Shown here piece by piece: positions 44,873 through 54,694 of a stretch of 64,000 nt of DNA (position 1 is its first letter; each line of letters starts with the position of its first letter). A model generated the notes under the pieces. The model saw nothing but the letters and a program-made list of their open reading frames with translations, made no database searches and was not told the origin of the DNA. Source of the stretch: Thalassoroseus pseudoceratinae (GTDB lineage Bacteria > Planctomycetota > Planctomycetia > Planctomycetales > Planctomycetaceae); NCBI RefSeq assembly GCF_011634775.1, contig NZ_JAALXT010000005.1:310001-374000 (forward strand). Direction: 5' to 3'. Position numbers and translations under genes: made by a program.

Positions 44873-46351
44873 TCATGTGCGGGCTTGTTCGTAGACGGTC
44901 AGGTAGTCGTCGGCTTTCGTCGCCCAGGAGAAGTCTTTTCGCATTCCAGTCTCGACAAGTTGTTTCCACAGGGTTGGTGTGCGATACGCCGAACACGCCC
45001 GGTCGATGGTATCGAGCAGGTTCTGTGACGTGTGATTCCGAAAACCAAACCCGGTGGCGACACCTTCATTCACGGCTTTGGAATCGGCATCCACCACGGT
45101 ATCCGCGAGACCACCGACCAATCGCACGATCGGAACCGTGCCGTACCGCTGACTATACATCTGATTGAGCCCGCACGGTTCAAACTGGCTGGGCATGAGA
45201 AACGCATCCGCACCGGCTTCGATGAGGTGAGCTTTCGGTTCGGAGAATCCGATTTTGATCGCACATTTCTCCGGGTATTTGCGTCCCAACTCCTCCAGTT
45301 GCGATTCAAATTCCTGGTTGCCGGTTCCCAGCAAGACCAGTTGCACATCGCGGGAGAAGAATTCCTCACCGATTTCGAGAAGCAAATCGATGCCTTTTTG
45401 CTCGGTTAGACGGCTCACAATGCCGAACAGTGGCACATCGGGCCGTTCCGGCAGACCAAATTCGCTTTGGAGGTGCTGCTTCACCGCCGGTTTTCCGCTG
45501 GATTGGCTCCAGTTTTCGACATTGAAGTGGCTTGGCAACAACGGATCGGTGGCGGGATTCCATTCGTCGGGGTCGATCCCGTTTGTGATGCCAACGAGGT
45601 CGTCTTTCCGCGAACTCAGCACCGCTTCCAATCCGCATCCGAATTCGGCTGTCTGGATCTCTTCCGCATAGGTCGGGCTGACCGTAGTGATCTTGCGAGC
45701 GAACGTCACACCGGTTTTCAACAAGTTGATCTGCCCGTAATACTCCATGTGCTGCATGGTGAAGTACTGGGAGCCAAGACCAGTCAACATCAACGCATGC
45801 TCCGGGAATACCCCCTGAAATGCGAGGTTGTGAATGGTCAGAATGGAAGCCGCCGACGCCAGTTGCGGGACCGAACGGAACTTTACGTCGAGCAATGCGG
45901 GGACGAGGCCGGTTTGCCAATCGTTGGCGTGAACGATGTCGGCATGGAAATCCAACTGTTGGCAGACGCTCAGAACGGCATGGCTGAAGAAGCTGAATCG
46001 TTCGCAATTGTCGCCGAAATCGAGGTTGTCGACGCCGTATAGACCGGGACGGTCAAAATACAACGGGCAACTGACAAGAATGATCCGCACATTGGAGTTC
46101 TCTCGGCGGACTTCTAGCAATTTGGCGGTCACGTCGCGTTTGCCGATGGGAACACGCACTGTTTCGGTCAGCGGCGTGAGCGTGTAGCCCTTCCAGCCGT
46201 CGTCACTGCGGAGACTGGGGTAGTCGGGCAAAACAAGTAAAACATCATGACCATTGGCAGACATTGCGTGTGCCAGAGCGGAGGTCACGTCGGCCAAACC
46301 GCCGGTTTTCGAGAAGGGAACCGCTTCCGAGGCCGTGAGCAGGATCTTCAT
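44873..46351 (-). CDS. glgA: Glycogen synthase (ADP-glucose type)
   Basis: GlgA extends alpha-1,4-glucan from ADP-glucose. The 492-residue GT5 protein has the substrate motif KTGGLADVTSAL near residues 15-26, HANDWQTGLVPALL, GITNGIDPDEWNPATDP and the C-terminal PSQFEPCGLNQMYSQRYG. Length is normal for the family. It converges with the kinase gene. No glgC or glgB is in the window, but the GH57 enzyme at 34307 could share the glucan pool. Confidence 0.95.
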   Translation of the reverse strand: MKILLTASEAVPFSKTGGLADVTSALAHAMSANGHDVLLVLPDYPSLRSDDGWKGYTLTPLTETVRVPIGKRDVTAKLLEVRRENSNVRIILVSCPLYFDRPGLYGVDNLDFGDNCERFSFFSHAVLSVCQQLDFHADIVHANDWQTGLVPALLDVKFRSVPQLASAASILTIHNLAFQGVFPEHALMLTGLGSQYFTMQHMEYYGQINLLKTGVTFARKITTVSPTYAEEIQTAEFGCGLEAVLSSRKDDLVGITNGIDPDEWNPATDPLLPSHFNVENWSQSSGKPAVKQHLQSEFGLPERPDVPLFGIVSRLTEQKGIDLLLEIGEEFFSRDVQLVLLGTGNQEFESQLEELGRKYPEKCAIKIGFSEPKAHLIEAGADAFLMPSQFEPCGLNQMYSQRYGTVPIVRLVGGLADTVVDADSKAVNEGVATGFGFRNHTSQNLLDTIDRACSAYRTPTLWKQLVETGMRKDFSWATKADDYLTVYEQART

Positions 46352-46709
46352 GGGATTTCTGTTTCGAGCTAAGAGATGTCATTCGGCAGTATGCGACTGA
46401 CGTTGAACCGTTGGGGGTTCCGTCTTGCGGAAGTGTTGTTTTTCGCAAGCTTTCCGCATCGATCGCGAATCTAGTCGATCGTGTGCGTTCTAGAATCACA
46501 AGCGGAAAGGAACTTCGCAAGGGCACACGGTTGCCGTCCGTGCAAGGCGACCCGCACAATCCAGACAACAGGCAGAACCATTACGACCCAAATTAATCTC
46601 CCAACCCGCAAACTTTAACTCAACCGAACAGGCTGCCCGATCCGAATAAAGAGATGAAGCCGTAAATCGAAGCGGTGGGCGTTTCTGCGTCTCGCGATCG
46701 GAAAATCTG
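46352..46709. other. Divergent intergenic region of glgA and the inverse autotransporter gene
   Basis: 358 bp. No gene was seen. It should hold promoters for both genes; I did not find a convincing box pair. A 6-bp hairpin (CTTGCG/CGCAAG, 46424-46449) lies near glgA. Confidence 0.4.
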
Positions 46710-49700
46710 ATGAAAACACTCTGCCAACGGAAACTCCTCCTATTCTGCATCCTGGTGTTGGGACAGGCAGTACGGGGGTTTGGTCAAGAAACACCGGCGC
46801 CCGCGCCGGCTCCGGATTTGTCCGGATACGGGCCAGCCCCGGAGTTCGTCGAATCGTCTGGAAGTTTTCCGAGTATGCTGAATCTCGGACGCCAAACACC
46901 ATTCGGTGCCTTCATCATTACCGATACACGAATCGGTCAGAACTACGGATTTGAGGATTCGTACCAAAACGGTCGAGTCTTCCTGCCACTGCACCTGCAA
47001 CCGGGAACGAACATGTTCTTCGGGTCGCTTGGGGGCTCGGTGGACGCCGATGGCGACTTCGCCGGGAACTTCGGCGGGGGCTACCGGCACTTTGTCCGCG
47101 AGGCCCAACGGATCTATGGGATCTCCGGTTGGTACGACATTGACGACTCGGGGAATCAAACCTACGAGCGGGTCGGTGTCAGCCTGGAGACCATGGGGCA
47201 GTATTTCGACGTCCGCGCCAACGGTTACGTGGTCATTAGCGAAGATCGAGATGTCCTCAGCCAAGGGCTCGACATCTTGTACCGCGGCCGATCGCTGCTG
47301 TTCAACGACTTCCTCATCGCCGAGAACGCCTACAGCGGTGGTGATGTGGAAATCGGGGGCTTGATGCCAGGGCTCGGTCGTTATGGGGTGTACGGCTACC
47401 TTGGCGGATACCACCTCACATCAGACGAAGGTGGCGACACGACAGGGGTGTCTCTCCGGTCGAACACCGTGGTGACCGAAAACTTCAATGTCGGAACCAC
47501 CTTCACCTACGACGAGAAATTCGGAAGCAACTTCTTCACGAATTTGGTCTTCACCTTCCCGATGAAGCGGCCAAAACGCTTGTTCTCGCCGAAGACGATG
47601 ATTCAACGGCTGGCCGAACCGGTGGAACGAACACAGCGTATCCCGGTTCACATCGAACGCGAAGACAACTTCAGCTTGGCCGTCGACTCCAAAACCAACC
47701 GAGCGATTCAGGTTTTGCATGTCGACCCCAACAATACCCAATCGGGTGACGGTTCGTTCGAGAACCCATACCGCGATGTCAACTCGCTGCATGCGGACAA
47801 CAATTCGGATATCAGTATCATCCGTATCATCCCGCATGACTTGAACACCGGCATCAACCTCGCGTTGTCGCAAACGCTGGAACTCTACGACTTCCAACGA
47901 TTGCTCGGTGCATCGCTGCCACACAATGTGCTGACCACACGTGGTAGCTTCAGTCTGCCCGGTCTTGTCTCTGGTGAGCGTCCAGTGCTCTCACACGCAG
48001 GCGGAGGCGACATCGTTCGATTGGCAGATTGCAACGAGGTGTCCGGCTTCTTCTTCCAAGGCAATGCACTGACGGCAGGGCGTGCGATTGTCGGGAACGA
48101 AATTGACACCTTCAACATCAACCGCAACATCGATCCCGATGCCCGCTTGGGTGTGGACTTGGTTGACGCCGTCGGTGTCGGCTTGATCTCCAACAACATT
48201 TTCCGAGGCAACCGCGAAGGTGGTGTGCGAATCGCGAACAACACCAACGCCAACGGACCACTGTCGCTAACAGTCGTCAACAACGACTTCGAAACCAACG
48301 GTGGAGCGGGTTTGAACGTCATTCTTCGCAACGACGCGAAAGCCGCCGTCACTGTTGACGGGAACATCGTGCAGAACACGCTCGATGACAACACCGAAGA
48401 TACGCGAGTCGCCGGGGACGCGTTGGCGTTCCAGTTGGAAGGGTCTACCAACCTCGAAAACGCGACGGCTGAGTTCACCGAGCTGTTCATCACCAACAAC
48501 ATTATTGGTAGCGATACCGACACCGAGTGGGGGAACGACCGACACGGGATCTTCATCCACTGGGAAGAAGAAACCAACTTGCAGGACGTGTTCATCGCGA
48601 ACAACCTGATCTCCCGCAACGGACGTTTCAACAGCACCTTGGTGGATGATCGCTTCTCCGGTGGGGACGGGATTCACTTCCGCCGCTTGGACAACGCCAC
48701 GCTGACACGAAGCGGTCGTTACGACAGCATCACCAGCCCGGCAACGATCTACGCCAACAGCATCATCAACAACGGTTTCGGTGCCACGATCGCAACGCCA
48801 ACCGGCTTCAACCCAGTGACGGAAACCAACACCATCACCGGAACGGCAAGCATCTACGGCAACGGGATTGGCATTCGTGCCAGCGAAGGTGGCGAAGATC
48901 GTCTCGACTTCGAAATCTTGGACAACGACATCTACACGAACAACCGTTACGGGATCAGCATGTACGTGCAAGCGGATGCCCGGATCAAAGCCGACATCCG
49001 TCGCAACTTGATCAACCAAAACGGTCTCACCGGGATTTACACCAGCGAACGTATCGGTGCTGAAGCCGACCTGCGGGAGATCGGTGGAACCTGGATGGCC
49101 AACCGCATCATCGGTAACGGTGTTGGCGGTGTCACCGGGGACTACCTCACCGGTGGTGGTGGTATCCGATTGGATGCGACAGTCACGAACATCTTCAACG
49201 TGATCGATCCAGACGAAGATGCCGGCCGCTTGAACATCCTCGGCAACCTGATCGCCGACAACGGCCTGGACGGGATCGAAATCAACGCTGGCGGTCGCAT
49301 CCTGATCGACAGCAACGAAATCAAGAACAACGGAACCAACGCTGGAGCATCGCTCTCGTCTGAACAAGCCCTCTTGGTGCTCTCAGACACTGGGGTCGAA
49401 GTCTTCGACACCGTGCGAGGCCGAATTGTTGGGGAAGACAACGGGAACGGGATCGACATCAACGCCGTCATGCGTGGCAACAACGGTTACATCTACAACC
49501 AAGCCGCGTATGAACCGGAAGACATGGTCAGCCCGACATTCTTCGGTGTCTACACACCACTGCAAACCACGACACCACTGTTCGTGGAAATCTATCGCAA
49601 CTCAGTCCGAGAAAACCGCAACGACGGCTTGGAAATTCGCCACGCGAACAATCCTTCCGAGTTGCACGACGCTCCACTTCACGCCGGTCACTTCCCGGTC

Positions 49701-51809
49701 AACGTGGTTGCTCGAGACAACACGATCGAAACCAACGGTGGACGCGGCGTGGACATCTTGAACCAAGGTGGTGGACGAACCCCGGAGAACGTCAACGACT
49801 TCTTGCCGGAAACCGGTGCGAACACCAGTGTTAATCCGCCAAACTCGACGGTCGCAGGGACTTCCAACCAATTCAGTCCGACTGATACGACCATCAGCTT
49901 GGTGGGGAACAAGATTGCCTCGAACGCCAAAGAAGGGATTTACGTGGTCAACACGGCGTCGCTCACCCAAGGTCAAGCGGGGAACACTCCGATTCCTGGT
50001 GGCGAACCATTGTTGAACGATACGGAAGACCCAACCCGTGGTCTCAACAACGACGGGGAAATCGATTCCGTCGCTCGGTTGGCCTTGGAAGTCGATGGCA
50101 ACTTGGTCATCAAGAACGGTCAACAACTCGGGACCGATTCCGAGTCTGAGCAAAACATCGACACCATCACCGGTTCTGGTCTTGTGATTCGTGTTGGTAC
50201 GCAGGATCAAGGAGCTGTCTCCTTGTTAGCTGAGACGGTGCCCAACACCAACCCGGTTCAAATCCTGGCGTTCCGCGACTTCGCGAGTGCACCAGCAGGC
50301 TTTGCGAACGCCGATGTGAGTCTCTACGGTGAAACCGGCTTCCGCAACGCGGACGAAATCTTGGCACTCACCACGGAAGAGTATCAAACCCTCGGATTCT
50401 TCAACATCTTGCAACCCGGCGGTGTGATCGGCAAAGTGACCAACAACGGTCTAGATGAGTCCGGTAACTTTGACCCTTACACGGGTTTCGAAGGCAACTT
50501 CGGTTCGGATGTCTACATCGAATCGTTCACCTCGACGCCTTCCGGTGGGGCCAACCCGGTTATCGCTCGCTTCGACTTGCTCTTCGAGAACAACCGCGGG
50601 GATGCCTTGGACGTGACCAACTTCGGAGCCTTCTACGGTGCCGGCGGATCGCGTGAGAACGCTCAACGTCTCGCAGGTGCGGCGAACTCCGGAAGTCTGT
50701 TCCAACCTATTCTCGGTCGCGTGGTCGGTGTGCACCGTGGTGCCGTGTTCGACTTCGATCCGAACGACACCAACCCAAGCACCACTCAGTTCGACGTGCT
50801 CGACGAGCTTGATCCGGGTGCCAACACCCCGATCGACGACCGAACCGGTGGTATCTACGACGGACTGTTGGTCGAATTCGGTGTGAACCAGTTGTCGAGT
50901 GCGACGGCTGCAGGCTACGCATCCTCGACCATCGTCGACAAAGGAAACCTGACCGACATCGATCCAAACACACCAGGACCACAACGCGGCAGCCGCTTCA
51001 CCGTGGCTCCGGCATTCGGAACACCGCAAACTGGTGCCTTCCAAATCCAACTGTCGCGACCTGATGTGTTCGACGTGGTCTACATTGACCCCGCCACCGG
51101 CAACCCATTGACGGCTGCTCAAGTTGCAGGTCTTGCAGGCACCGGAACGTTGGGTGGTCAGAACCTGGTTGTGCGATTCTTGGATGAAATCGACTACAAC
51201 GGTGACGGCACCGACAACGCCTTCGACGACACCTTGCAACCGACCGCTGCCATCAACGCAGCTCCGACACTGGTCAACAACTGGCTGTTGAACAACGGGC
51301 AAGTCCCCGCCAACCCAACGCCAGCAGACTTGGCTAACCCGAACCGCTTCCACGTGGACGGCACGAACGTCGTCGACAACATCGGGATCGGTGTCCGAGC
51401 TGGGGAAACGGCTGTGGCCAGCTCTGGCGAACAACTGCCAACCGGAACGACAGCACAGAACACCTTGCAAGTTGCAGGTTCGGCTGTTGCTCCTCGGGAC
51501 GGCAACTTGTTCATCATCACTCAGGCATTCGGGTCCGGTCCTTCGAGCTTCCGAGTTAGTGGTGCTCAAACCGGTCCGAACATCGGAGTCGAAACCAACC
51601 AGTTCACCACAGGTAACCTAGGCTTCGACGACGCTGTCTCACTCGAATCCGGTGGTGCTTCGACAACCAACGAACTGCCATTCGAATGGGATGAACTCCC
51701 AACGGATAACCGTCAGCGAATCCTCGATATCTTCGAGAGCTACAATCGCGGACCACTGCCGAACGCTCCTATCGAGACGTTCCGGGATTGGCAACGAGAT
51801 GGTCGCTAA
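46710..51809 (+). CDS. Inverse autotransporter-like protein with parallel beta-helix passenger
   Basis: 1699 residues. A signal peptide (MKTLCQRKLLLFCILVLGQA) and Pro/Ala linker (31-40) precede a barrel-like domain at about 50-290. Its features match the intimin/invasin (IAT) barrel: GGGYRHFVR, IYGISGWYDIDDSGN, QYFDVRANGYVV, and the last strand ending LVFTFP. The remaining about 1400 residues are repeated NN.F..N...GI-type turns (for example NNIFRGNREGGVRIANN), as in right-handed parallel beta-helices. Asn-rich and acidic. The order barrel then passenger is that of type Ve secretion. Function is inferred as surface display or adhesion. A strong terminator follows. Confidence 0.78.
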   Translation: MKTLCQRKLLLFCILVLGQAVRGFGQETPAPAPAPDLSGYGPAPEFVESSGSFPSMLNLGRQTPFGAFIITDTRIGQNYGFEDSYQNGRVFLPLHLQPGTNMFFGSLGGSVDADGDFAGNFGGGYRHFVREAQRIYGISGWYDIDDSGNQTYERVGVSLETMGQYFDVRANGYVVISEDRDVLSQGLDILYRGRSLLFNDFLIAENAYSGGDVEIGGLMPGLGRYGVYGYLGGYHLTSDEGGDTTGVSLRSNTVVTENFNVGTTFTYDEKFGSNFFTNLVFTFPMKRPKRLFSPKTMIQRLAEPVERTQRIPVHIEREDNFSLAVDSKTNRAIQVLHVDPNNTQSGDGSFENPYRDVNSLHADNNSDISIIRIIPHDLNTGINLALSQTLELYDFQRLLGASLPHNVLTTRGSFSLPGLVSGERPVLSHAGGGDIVRLADCNEVSGFFFQGNALTAGRAIVGNEIDTFNINRNIDPDARLGVDLVDAVGVGLISNNIFRGNREGGVRIANNTNANGPLSLTVVNNDFETNGGAGLNVILRNDAKAAVTVDGNIVQNTLDDNTEDTRVAGDALAFQLEGSTNLENATAEFTELFITNNIIGSDTDTEWGNDRHGIFIHWEEETNLQDVFIANNLISRNGRFNSTLVDDRFSGGDGIHFRRLDNATLTRSGRYDSITSPATIYANSIINNGFGATIATPTGFNPVTETNTITGTASIYGNGIGIRASEGGEDRLDFEILDNDIYTNNRYGISMYVQADARIKADIRRNLINQNGLTGIYTSERIGAEADLREIGGTWMANRIIGNGVGGVTGDYLTGGGGIRLDATVTNIFNVIDPDEDAGRLNILGNLIADNGLDGIEINAGGRILIDSNEIKNNGTNAGASLSSEQALLVLSDTGVEVFDTVRGRIVGEDNGNGIDINAVMRGNNGYIYNQAAYEPEDMVSPTFFGVYTPLQTTTPLFVEIYRNSVRENRNDGLEIRHANNPSELHDAPLHAGHFPVNVVARDNTIETNGGRGVDILNQGGGRTPENVNDFLPETGANTSVNPPNSTVAGTSNQFSPTDTTISLVGNKIASNAKEGIYVVNTASLTQGQAGNTPIPGGEPLLNDTEDPTRGLNNDGEIDSVARLALEVDGNLVIKNGQQLGTDSESEQNIDTITGSGLVIRVGTQDQGAVSLLAETVPNTNPVQILAFRDFASAPAGFANADVSLYGETGFRNADEILALTTEEYQTLGFFNILQPGGVIGKVTNNGLDESGNFDPYTGFEGNFGSDVYIESFTSTPSGGANPVIARFDLLFENNRGDALDVTNFGAFYGAGGSRENAQRLAGAANSGSLFQPILGRVVGVHRGAVFDFDPNDTNPSTTQFDVLDELDPGANTPIDDRTGGIYDGLLVEFGVNQLSSATAAGYASSTIVDKGNLTDIDPNTPGPQRGSRFTVAPAFGTPQTGAFQIQLSRPDVFDVVYIDPATGNPLTAAQVAGLAGTGTLGGQNLVVRFLDEIDYNGDGTDNAFDDTLQPTAAINAAPTLVNNWLLNNGQVPANPTPADLANPNRFHVDGTNVVDNIGIGVRAGETAVASSGEQLPTGTTAQNTLQVAGSAVAPRDGNLFIITQAFGSGPSSFRVSGAQTGPNIGVETNQFTTGNLGFDDAVSLESGGASTTNELPFEWDELPTDNRQRILDIFESYNRGPLPNAPIETFRDWQRDGR

Positions 51810-51841
51810 CTGAACTGACGGATTGATCTCGACCACGAAAC

Positions 51842-51875
51842 ACGGGTCGCTCGGAAACGGGCGGCCCGTTTTTTT
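51842..51875 (+). terminator. Rho-independent terminator
   Basis: ACGGGTCGC pairs with GCGGCCCGT over 9 bp (one G-T pair, 10-base loop) and is followed by seven T residues. It starts 33 nt after the stop codon of the inverse autotransporter gene. Confidence 0.85.
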
Positions 51876-51986
51876 GTGGTTGGGCACTGGAAAATCGACC
51901 GTTCGCAGTGCCGACGTGACATGCCCGCCCCAACTCGACTACAATGATGCGTCTCACGTCCTTCGTTGCATTCGGAGCCCGTCGGT

Positions 51987-54062
51987 ATGGCTGCGCATTC
52001 TGCTCGATTTAATCATACGGCCCGCACCGTCCTGCGAATACCATTCGTTGCCGGTTTGCTTTGGGCTGGGCTCGCTGTTCCGGGGTTTGTCCGAATCGGG
52101 CATGCGGCGGGGCAATCGACCGAGCGGAAATCCCCGACGCACGGCATTCAGATCATTTACGACAGCCGATGGGCGGGAACGCGGCATGGAGGGTATTACC
52201 CGGTCCGCATGCGACTGACGAACACCGCCGAAACCGTGCAAATCGGCATCAAGTTCATCCCAGACAACGCCGGTGAACTCCCAGTTGTCGAAGAACCGCC
52301 GTTTGAATTGGCCGCCAATGCCAGTGAGGATGTCACACTGTTGATTCCACTTCTCGGATACGGTTCGACAGGGCGGCTTGAGGTGACGCTCGATGGCGAC
52401 CGGATCGAACTACTCGAAACGCGAATTAACCTCCCCGATGTCCCGTACGAGATGCCGCAACCATCGCTATTGATCATCTCTCGGAACAACATCAACGGGC
52501 AAGAATTTACCAAGTTCACCGCGGCTCTGAACACGACGAGTTATTTCAACTCCCCCGATGACTTCGTCAGCCTTCCCCCCGTTTTGCTGCCGACGAATTG
52601 GCTCGCTTACAGTGGTTTGGACTATGTTGCGATTCCGTTGCGGGAGCTGTCCGGGTTGGGTAGCGAGGAACGAGCAGCGATCTTGCAGTGGGTTCGAACC
52701 GGTGGCCAACTGATCGTCTTCAACATTCAATCCGATCCCGCCACCTCTGAGGAACTCTCGAAACGACTCGAATTACCTGCCGACACTGCCGACGAATGGA
52801 AACGGCCGTCGACAGCCACTTGGAAAGATGTGCTGGTCGTTGACGAAACCACAATGCACTCCCACGATCCCGACTCGTTCCAAGAGGCCCTGGAATTCAC
52901 CAAAGGATCGAAATGGGATCTCAACGAGAATCCGTTTTCCCATCGACCGATGTTGCTCGGGCATATCTTTGCGTTTGCCGGCAATCCGTTTCCGGGCACA
53001 CCGTCGGATTGGGCTTGGATGGCATCCACACCCGAAGCCCAACAATTCACATGGCCGAACCGTCGGGGCGTCACTCCGCGACGCGAAACCACGAACTTTC
53101 TCGAATTCCTGATTCCCGGCGTGTCGTCGGTTCCGGTTTATGCCTTTCTGATTTTGATGACGCTATTCACCATCGTCATCGGTCCCCTGAACTACTTTTT
53201 CTTTCGCAGTCGTCGGCAGATTTACATGCTACTGCTGACCATTCCGGGATTGGCGTTTGCCACCAGTCTCACGCTGTTCGCGTATTCGCTGGTTTCCCAC
53301 GGATTCGATGTGGATAGCCGCGTGCGAAGCCTGATTATGGTCGACCAACGGACCAATCAATCGGTGATTTCCAGTCGGGTCGCCTTGTTCGCAGGGATGG
53401 TGCCGTCCAGTGGATTGCGTTTCAGCCCGGAAACGGAAATTGCCTCCGTTTGGCCATCACACGATTCGATGAACGCAGGCCGAGTGATTTGGTCTGGCGA
53501 GCAAGTCGTCACCGACGGATTCTTCCGGGCTCACACGCGAACTCAGTTCTATACACTCACACCGATGCCCCAACGAGGGCGATTGGTGATCGAACCGAAT
53601 TCCGATGGCCGACTCCGCGTAGACAACGGATTCGAATGGGAGATCGAACAACTCATCATCGCCGACGAAACCGGCAAGATGTTTATGGCGAGCGATCTCC
53701 AACCCGGTGGCAGCGAATTCGCCGGCGTCGCTGAACAGGAACAACGCCGTGAGTTGGCCAACCGACTCAAAGAGGAACCGCTCGAGATTCCCGAAGGGGC
53801 GGTTGTCTCGGGAGGTCGACGCGAATGGCATTATGGTCACTATCAACATAATGCCGAAGTGCTCGTCAACTCGCAGGCCAGCCAAGTCGAAACCCTGATC
53901 CGCGGATTTCAAACGCTCGCGGATGCCGACGACGTTTTGCCTCCCAAGACTTATTTAGCGGTTCTCGCAGGTCCTCCAGATGACGATACAATGCAAATCA
54001 TCACCGGAGTGGAAGACACAACGGTGCAATCGGGCTACTTCTTAATTTATGGTCGGTATTGA
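51987..54062 (+). CDS. Membrane protein, function unknown
   Basis: A 691-residue protein. The ATG at 51987 gives an N-terminal signal or anchor (VLRIPFVAGLLWAGLAVPGF). A large extracytoplasmic part (about 50-375) includes beta-rich and class-I amidotransferase-like stretches (ILQWVRTGGQLIVFNI). Two membrane helices follow at about 378-400 and 405-430 (VPVYAFLILMTLFTIVIGPL), then a second soluble region of about 260 residues. The layout resembles planctomycete proteins in MoxR neighbourhoods, though the MoxR gene is 2.4 kb away. No catalytic motif is evident. Confidence 0.7.
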   Translation: MAAHSARFNHTARTVLRIPFVAGLLWAGLAVPGFVRIGHAAGQSTERKSPTHGIQIIYDSRWAGTRHGGYYPVRMRLTNTAETVQIGIKFIPDNAGELPVVEEPPFELAANASEDVTLLIPLLGYGSTGRLEVTLDGDRIELLETRINLPDVPYEMPQPSLLIISRNNINGQEFTKFTAALNTTSYFNSPDDFVSLPPVLLPTNWLAYSGLDYVAIPLRELSGLGSEERAAILQWVRTGGQLIVFNIQSDPATSEELSKRLELPADTADEWKRPSTATWKDVLVVDETTMHSHDPDSFQEALEFTKGSKWDLNENPFSHRPMLLGHIFAFAGNPFPGTPSDWAWMASTPEAQQFTWPNRRGVTPRRETTNFLEFLIPGVSSVPVYAFLILMTLFTIVIGPLNYFFFRSRRQIYMLLLTIPGLAFATSLTLFAYSLVSHGFDVDSRVRSLIMVDQRTNQSVISSRVALFAGMVPSSGLRFSPETEIASVWPSHDSMNAGRVIWSGEQVVTDGFFRAHTRTQFYTLTPMPQRGRLVIEPNSDGRLRVDNGFEWEIEQLIIADETGKMFMASDLQPGGSEFAGVAEQEQRRELANRLKEEPLEIPEGAVVSGGRREWHYGHYQHNAEVLVNSQASQVETLIRGFQTLADADDVLPPKTYLAVLAGPPDDDTMQIITGVEDTTVQSGYFLIYGRY

Positions 54063-54091
54063 GAGTTCCAACGGACGGACAGAAATAAACC

Positions 54092-54559
54092 ATGATTGAC
54101 CTCAAACGAATTTTGCTACCCACAGATTTCAGTGACACCTCGCTCGCCGCCGCAAACTACGCGATTGCGTTGGCAGAGAAGTTCTCGGCGGAAGTGCATC
54201 TCGTGCATGTGATCGAGGAATTGCACACCACGATTCCGCTGTTGGAAACCTACGGGGCTCCCACAAAAGAAGAGTATGAAGCCAAGGCACAGGCCATGCT
54301 CGACAATTGGCCGTTGCCTGACGGAGCGGAAAATTTGACGATCGTTCGTCGATTCCATCATGGCAGTCCGTATGTGCAACTCCTGCGAGACGCCCGGGAT
54401 CACGATATCGACCTCATTGTGATCGGCACGCACGGACGCGGCTTGACGGCTCATCTCCTGATGGGGAACGTGGCCGAACGTGTCGTACGAAAAGCAAGTT
54501 GTCCGGTGCTCACGGTTCGGCCGGACGGCCATCAATTCGTGCACCCTGGCCAAGAGTAA
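54092..54559 (+). CDS. Universal stress protein (UspA family)
   Basis: A 155-residue cytoplasmic protein. The N-terminus KRILLPTDFSDTS and the C-terminal ATP-binding motif GTHGRGLTAHLLMGN (G-2x-G-9x-G with Asn in the last place) show the ATP-binding Usp class. It starts 29 bp after the preceding gene. It may be part of the stress or anaerobic response; the trigger is not shown by the sequence. Confidence 0.93.
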   Translation: MIDLKRILLPTDFSDTSLAAANYAIALAEKFSAEVHLVHVIEELHTTIPLLETYGAPTKEEYEAKAQAMLDNWPLPDGAENLTIVRRFHHGSPYVQLLRDARDHDIDLIVIGTHGRGLTAHLLMGNVAERVVRKASCPVLTVRPDGHQFVHPGQE

Positions 54560-54694
54560 CGTCAAACCCATCCCTAAACCGGAGACACTCGGCGACCAGC
54601 CGATGTGTTTCCTTCTCGCGATTTCTGCACTCTGTCGACCGAATACTGATTTCAAAATCAGGCCGTTCCTTGCGCTCCACGAACGAGAAGAAGC

